Assembly (NCBI GenBank): GCA_032718565.1
Contig: JAVGVS010000107.1
Coordinates: 856,041 to 920,040, forward strand
Origin: Distichodus sexfasciatus
Taxonomy: Eukaryota > Chordata > Actinopteri > Characiformes > Distichodontidae
DNA length: 64,000 nucleotides
Reading direction: 5' to 3'
Part shown: positions 58,691 through 64,000 of the stretch, in pieces
How the letters are laid out: every line of letters begins with the position of its first letter
How positions within the stretch are numbered: position 1 is the stretch's first letter
Translations under genes and position numbers: made by a program
The notes under the pieces: generated by a model
Database searches by the model: none
What the model was told of the DNA's origin: nothing
What the model saw: only the letters and a program-made list of their open reading frames with translations

Positions 58691-59299
58691 AATTCAACAA
58701 CTTTTTCGGATTTCAATTCATTTCTTCACAGTTTTTACTGCATCTTTACTACACATCAGTTTAAGCTAAACACGGCCGTTGCCCCCACTTTATATGTCAG
58801 TATTCTTAATTCATTCAAACCTCTATTGCACTTTAAACCCGAGTTCTATAGTAACCTTTAAAACAGTTCTTACCATTTTGCATATTTTATTGACTTAAAC
58901 TGCTTGCAGTCTTAATTTAATTTAAAACACATTTCAGGCTGCTCTCTCTTATATTAAATATTAAATGCTGCTATGTGTGTAAAGCAAGGTTTTAAGTTTC
59001 ATGTACGTGTCAATTTGTCAAGTTTGTGGTTTTTGCATTATTAGTGATATATCATGACGACAATATTGTGATTATCTTTTTTCTAATAGATTTTGCGTCA
59101 CTGGCTCCATTTTGTTCTTTGCTTCATCATACAATGACCTACGCATTCCATATTTCTGATAAAAGTAGTTATTTACGCCTCCGGGACAACGCCTAATAGT
59201 TCATTTTTTCATTCTTTCTTTAATTTATTTTTATTACCATTTTACACTTCATAAGTGGTATGTCGTGCACAGCCATTTCCGAAGTGTATCTACATAAGC

Positions 59300-59960
59300 A
59301 GTACGGAGTCCCTTCATGTGTAAATAGGCAAGTTAATCAGCCAACCAGACGCTTCTTCCGCACTTTCCAGCCAATCAGAACGTTGCGATGTTTCTCGTGA
59401 CGACCCTCCAGTATTCCCTATGGTGACTAACGTCACCTGCAATTCACTGGATTTCCGGTAGGCGGCAGGTGCGAGCCAGTCCGCAATTAACGGGAGCGAC
59501 TGGAGGTAACTTGTTTTTTCCTCCACCACAACGCATGTCGACAAAGGAATGTAAGAACTTCTATTAAGATTAAATTTGTGCATCTTGTTTCACTTATATT
59601 TAGTGTGAAAACGCCAGTATTGCAACTATTTCGGCTGACGTCACTATCCTAACTTAACTGATTTAAAGCATCAAAATGTTTATTTGATTAAATATTCTAC
59701 ACGTTCCTATGTGTTGAAAAGTGATTTTGTCTATTATAAATTAATTTTGTTAAAAGGCCGTATAGGTTGCATATAAACACGTATAAAGGAACTTACTTCT
59801 CTATGTGACCTCTACTCCGGAAGCATTCAGCGAGAAGGCGTTCTCTGTTTAGAAATATTTCTACTGTCTCGCAGTGTTGGTCGGTTAGCCGAAAAAAAAA
59901 AAAAACCCGTCCGGGATCCGTCCAAAGAAACCCGATTTTTTCGAAGGTATGACAATTAAT
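59300..59960 (+). promoter_or_regulatory. adrm1: adrm1 promoter and candidate first exons
   Basis: The segment is GC-rich relative to its surroundings. It contains GGATTTCCGGTAGGCGG (59450-59466) and an ETS-like CCGGAAG near 59817. Two possible non-coding exon edges are visible: CTGGAG|GTAACT at 59505 and TCGAAG|GTATGA at 59946. Either could splice to the acceptor ending at 62073. Which is used cannot be decided here. Confidence 0.45.
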
Positions 59961-62073
59961 CATCAAAACATTGAAGCATGTGTCTCCTTAACTATTTTTC
60001 CCACGAATGTCTGTTGAACCCCAGATCGCCGTGTCGTTTCCCGTTAAGATTGCTAGCCGCAGGTGGCTACTTTGTGCTTGCTAATCTTAAAGGATTGATA
60101 GCCCTTTAATATTTTAGATACTGGACTTCGACGTCGGCAAACCGTCTGCCGTTTCGGCGTTTAAAGCTACCACGTAAAGCTAAAGCGTATTTATGCTGAA
60201 AAAATGCAGTGGTGGCTTTGTTGGAACTAACTAGCTCGTCTGCTAACAATCTTGCTGAGTAACCTAGCAATGACTGGCTTGTTTGTTAGCGTGTTAGCAT
60301 GCTAACTTCTCCTGCATCCCTTCACGAGGTTGGACCTAAGGTTTTGAGGTCCCGAAGTAAACAAGCTGTAACGTGTTTATGCGTGAGTGGGGGGAAAATA
60401 TCAGAAAAAAATATTAGTTGACACCGATTTGGTTGGTTTGTTTTGTTTCGGTGTTTGTTTGGGAATTTGAGTTAAATAGACACGTCGACAAAACAAAACA
60501 CATACGGTGTGATGCGCACGTTTTGAAAACTGATCACACTTTTCCCTTCTTTATGCCACGATCTGTTCGATGTTGGAAAGACAATTAATTTTGCAGTATT
60601 TTTTATACGTGTTTCAAAATGTTATTGAAATGGCAATCTTTAACCCAATAATTTGAATATTTTATTTAGAAGAGACTTGTTCATTCTACAGTAGTTGTGG
60701 TGATATTGTAGGGGAGAGCATCTAGAGCATAGTGAGCAGATGGTTGATAATGATGTGAAAAGGTATTGTACTGAATGCATTCATTTGTGTATTTTTAATT
60801 ACTTTTCTGGCTTTTTATTATAAAATTGGGTGCTAAAAATGACAAGTACCTGACCTAGACACTCTAAGCTGTACTTGCCAAAAAGTTCACTAATAATAAA
60901 CTGCAGGAAGAAAAAAATATTTTTTGTGGTAGTGAAAATGAGTTAAAAATGTAGTTTCAAATTAGCCAAAAAATGGTTTTGGACACTAATGAGGCTTGTT
61001 TAAACGTTTAAACCATTTAAAAGAAAAGTTTATCAGTTCTCCTCACATTAAAGTTAACATTTTAGTTGATCACAAGATGGTGCTGTTGTCACATTCATAC
61101 ATGTTTGAAAAAAGTAACATGTCTGTGTAGGTTCTCAGTCGTCCAGATCAGCGTTTCTCAATCCCAGTCCTCGCGGCCCACCGCTCTGCACATATTCGGT
61201 ATTTCCTGCACTGTCACACGCTGGTCCTACATTACTTATTAGCTTATCGGTAGCATCAGCTGTGCTGTGGGTCGGGAAAGTTGAATCTGCGCAGAGCTGT
61301 GGTCCGTGAGGACTGGGATTGAGAAACGCTGGTCCAGGACATGATAATCTTAAGGGCTTGAATCGAAGACGGGTAATATAAATGTGCACATTTTGGATAG
61401 AGAAGACAGGTGGACATAGAGGAGTAAAAGAGCCGTCACTATACAGAGGTGAAGGCTTAGGACACCAATTCTCCTCGACATATAATGCAGTCTCGAGATC
61501 CCTTCCCAGGTGATTTAAATATGAGGGGCAACCAGCTGTAAATGGTTCACATCAGTAGGATTCATCAACAACAACTACTAGAGCATGAATACCTGGAACT
61601 CCATCAGACTTTTAGAACTGAAGATGCCTTTGAGATGAGAGATGAAATGTCTTCAAGCATTTGAAAAGAAGTCCACTTGCCTTCCATTCAAGCCCTTAAG
61701 ATGATAAAGTGACAAATAAAAATGTAAAAAAAACACATCAAAAGAATAACTATAATTAAAACAAGGCTTTTAAGCATCACTATTAAAATGTAGTGGTTCA
61801 TGTGTTGTCTCAGTGTTTTGTATGAAATTGTATAAGCATAGTTTTGCATACTTTTATCTACTATTTGTATATATTTTGGAAAAAATAATTATTATGCTGT
61901 AAAACAGTTTACATGTTTATTTCTCTCTAGGCATTCTCATCTGGAGCAACTTAACTTTTATAATTACAATGAATATTTGTAAACTCAGGGGCCTGTGACT
62001 TAATCGTAGGTGTTTTGTTTCTTGCTCTGGGATTCAGCTGATTTATCTATTTTGTTGGAAGTGTGTGCTGTAG
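59506..62073 (+). other. adrm1: adrm1 intron 1
   Basis: 2.6 kb (or 2.1 kb if the second candidate exon edge is used). Contains the short palindromic MITE at 61149-61331. Otherwise AT-rich with nothing recognised. Confidence 0.55.
61149..61331. mobile_element. Foldback hAT-type MITE
   Basis: CAGCGTTTCTCAATCCCAGT at the left pairs with ACTGGGATTGAGAAACGCTG at the right, and the match extends to about 50 bp with mismatches. The flanks GTCCAGAT (61141-61148) and GTCCAGGA (61332-61339) look like a decayed 8-bp duplication. 183 bp, no coding capacity. Confidence 0.83.
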
Positions 62074-62082
62074 GCCATCAGC

Positions 62083-62292
62083 ATGTCTTCAGGAGCGCTC
62101 TTCCCGAGCCTGGTGTCGGGCTCCCGCAGCTCGTCCAGCAAATACTTGGTGGAGTTCCGTGCTGGCAAAATGACCTTGAAGGGCAGCACGGTGACTCCAG
62201 ATAAGCGCAAAGGCACCGTCTACATCCAGCAGACTGACGACTCTCTCATCCACTTCTGCTGGAAGGACAGAACCACCGGGAATGTTGATGAT
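62083..62292 (+). CDS. adrm1: adrm1 first coding exon (residues 1-70)
   Basis: The ATG is at 62083 and the donor GTAAGT at 62293; 70 codons. It encodes MSSGALFPSLVSGSRSSSSK then YLVEFRAGKMTLKGSTVTPD and onward to KDRTTGNVDD. Confidence 0.96.
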
Positions 62293-63330
62293 GTAAGTGT
62301 GATTATAATGTTTATTCTAAATTCTGGATTAATTGTATCCAAATATTGTAAAAGTGTCTTTCATCACCTTTTCTTTTCATTTATGCCCCACCTTAAACTC
62401 AGCTCTGGGCGCTCATTTTAATCATTTTTCACCTTACGGCTGTCCAATATGCTAATTAAACTTTTCTGTACTAACTAGATTACTAGCATTTTTAGCGTAA
62501 TCTTCTGATGAGCAAAATGGGAAATATTTGTAGCTAAGCTGTGTATGGTTGACTTTGTTTTATTGAAAGAAATTAATCCATTTGTCTCATAGTGTATATA
62601 AAATGATAACCCTGGATGTACAAAGCTATAGAAGTTTTCTGACTCAACCAATTTAAGGTCCTCAGTTGGTTTGTTGGACATGAGTTTTTCCGTAAGACCA
62701 CTTGCTTGTTCATGTATTGTAATTTACAGATTTATACAGTAATTTGTATTTTGTATAGATTTCTTTCTTAACTTTTTTAGTCACTGACCTTACAGGACTT
62801 GAATTTGACTAAATTGAAGTATCTTTCCCTCCGTTTCCAGGATCTGATCATTTTCCCGGATGATTGCGAGTTTAAGAGAGTGGCCCAGTGCACCACTGGT
62901 CGTGTGTATGTGCTGAAGTTTAAGGCTGGTTCCAAACGACTCTTTTTCTGGATGCAGGTGAGCAAACCTCATCAGATTATACAAAGTCCTGAGCATTTCC
63001 AACAGTAAAAGGGGCTGTGGGAGGCGGTCTAACAGTCAGACGCTCGGCTTTGACACAACAGGATTCAGCCCCTGAATAAGACTCTTGAGGTCCCTGTTCT
63101 CAGGAAGATAAAACTTGACTGCGGCTGAGCCAGTCACTAAACCAGAACTAGACTTTATGGATGTTCATTTTACGTGCTTTCTTTTGCTGCTTTCCCTGGG
63201 ATTTAGGAACCCAAAACTGACAAAGACGACGAGTACTGCCGCAAGGTGAACGAGTACCTGAACAACCCCCCCATGCCGGGCGCTCTGGGCAGCGGGGGCA
63301 GCGGAGGCCACGAGCTCTCTGCTCTGGGAG
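62083..63330 (+). CDS. adrm1: Proteasomal ubiquitin receptor ADRM1 (Rpn13), N-terminal part, three coding exons
   Basis: Exons 62083-62292, 62841-62957 and 63207-63330 give the first 150 residues and then leave in phase 1. The gene continues beyond the window. The product is a 19S regulatory-particle subunit. Its Pru domain (about residues 18-130 here) binds ubiquitin and Rpn2/PSMD1. A C-terminal domain, not in the window, binds the deubiquitinase UCHL5/Uch37. Conserved ubiquitin-contact residues are visible, numbered one lower than human because the N-terminus is one residue shorter: Leu in DDSLIHF (55), Phe75 in IIFPDD, and Asp78. The linker after the Pru domain begins NNPPMPGALGSGGSGGHELS, matching the family. 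The start was chosen from family identity and an acceptor (CTGTAG) ending 9 bases upstream. It lies downstream of osbpl2 on the same strand, the neighbour pair also seen in human. Confidence 0.96.
62841..62957 (+). CDS. adrm1: adrm1 second coding exon (residues 71-109)
   Basis: Acceptor TTTCCAG, donor GTGAGC; 39 codons, phase 0. It encodes DLIIFPDDCEFKRVAQC then TTGRVYVLKFKAGSKRLFFW, the ubiquitin-binding core of the Pru domain. Confidence 0.96.
63207..63330 (+). CDS. adrm1: adrm1 third coding exon (residues 110-150)
   Basis: Acceptor ATTTAG, donor GTGAGA. It encodes EPKTDKDDEYCRKVNEYLNN, then the Gly-rich linker to HELSALGG. It ends one base into the next codon. The following exon was not found before 64000. 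Confidence 0.95.
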
Positions 63331-64000
63331 GTGAGATGTTGAATGCAAAACTGATGCTGAGAAATGTGAGAACTGATACATATGTGGACTTTTAAAAATC
63401 GTCATGCTTTTGTTTCCTTGCTTGTTTTTATTTTGAAGATGTGTGAGGAAATCTTTTCTTTTCCAAGATGTGAACCAAATGTTCTCACAAATTGATGCAG
63501 TGGCAGACCATATCATACTTGGTCATTTTCTGGCTATGGCATAAAAACTGTAGTTAAAAGGAACACCCCGGTAGCCGCCGGATCTGCAATCCATGATCCA
63601 TTGTCATTGTGAACACAGCACAGCATAGCACACAGTGCACCACAACGAAATGTGACCTCTGCATTTGACCCATCCGTGAAGGAGCAGAGGGCAGCTGACA
63701 AGGGCAGCGCTTGGGGACGGTACCTTGCTCATGAGTACCTCAGTGGTGACATTACCGACCCTGGATTCGAACCTGCGACCTTCTTATCACGGGGCAAAGA
63801 CCCTACCGTTACGCCACCAACTGCCCCAACAGGGAGTAATCAACACGAGCTTATGACACACGCTGACCCACGCTGACTGGGAATTCCTCGTTCATGGGGA
63901 ATAATTGCAATCCCCAGTCCCAATCACGAGTGAGTTCAGCGGATTACCCGCCCCTCTCGGCGCAGGTCAGGCACGTGTTGATCCAACCGTTCAACATTAT
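63331..64000 (+). other. adrm1: adrm1 intron 3, cut by the window edge
   Basis: Contains the reversed family A SINE at 63598-63832. No following exon was recognised before the end of the window. Confidence 0.7.
63598..63832 (-). mobile_element. tRNA-derived SINE (family A), reverse, well preserved
   Basis: On the minus strand: GGGGCAGTTGGTGGCGTAAC, B-box CGCAGGTTCGAATCCAGGG, TGAGGTACTCATGAGCAAGG, CCCCAAGCGCTGCCCTTGTC, CTTCACGGATGGGTCAAATG. It looks like one of the youngest copies in the window. Confidence 0.87.

Overview
This is vertebrate nuclear DNA, almost certainly from a teleost fish. Coding sequence comes in short exons with GT..AG introns. The non-coding bulk is filled with microsatellites and fish-type mobile elements: Tc1-like remnants, hAT-type MITEs, tRNA-derived SINEs and V-SINEs. 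There are no bacterial-style operons. The species cannot be named from the sequence alone.

Three protein genes are supported. (1) An MTCL/SOGA-family microtubule cross-linking coiled-coil protein lies on the minus strand. Its first three coding exons are at 30547-29669, 27983-27759 and 22292-22134, all joined in phase 0. No further exon was recognised between 22133 and 1, so that stretch is probably one very large intron. (2) A complete osbpl2 (ORP2, oxysterol-binding-protein-related) gene lies on the plus strand. It has a likely non-coding exon 1 ending at 35838 and 13 coding exons from 42360 to 56470, which splice without a break into a 472-residue protein. (3) The 5' part of adrm1 (Rpn13, the proteasomal ubiquitin receptor) lies on the plus strand. 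Coding exons at 62083-62292, 62841-62957 and 63207-63330 encode the whole Pru domain, and the gene runs off the right edge. OSBPL2 and ADRM1 are also neighbours on human 20q13.33. MTCL2 (SOGA1) is on human 20q too, which is the main reason for preferring mtcl2 over mtcl1.

Layout: 1-22133 is a repeat-rich stretch with no recognised exon. It holds long pyrimidine tracts, two deleted Tc1 elements, several hAT MITEs and SINEs. 22134-30547 is mtcl2 exons 3 to 1. 28725-29060 is a CpG-dense block inside its first intron. 30548-35600 is the mostly quiet head-to-head spacer to osbpl2. 35600-58680 is osbpl2, whose introns carry several well-delimited transposons with target-site duplications. 59300-64000 is the adrm1 promoter and first exons.

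The three genes are housekeeping or cytoskeletal genes that share a neighbourhood rather than a pathway. ORP2 moves sterol and phosphoinositide between membranes. Rpn13 brings ubiquitinated cargo and UCHL5/Uch37 to the proteasome. MTCL proteins bundle and stabilise microtubules.

I found no evidence of an undescribed molecular system. The most interesting structures are a hAT-type element with long internal inverted arms inside osbpl2 intron 1, a three-deep nest of transposons in osbpl2 intron 2, and simple repeats placed directly at osbpl2 splice sites.
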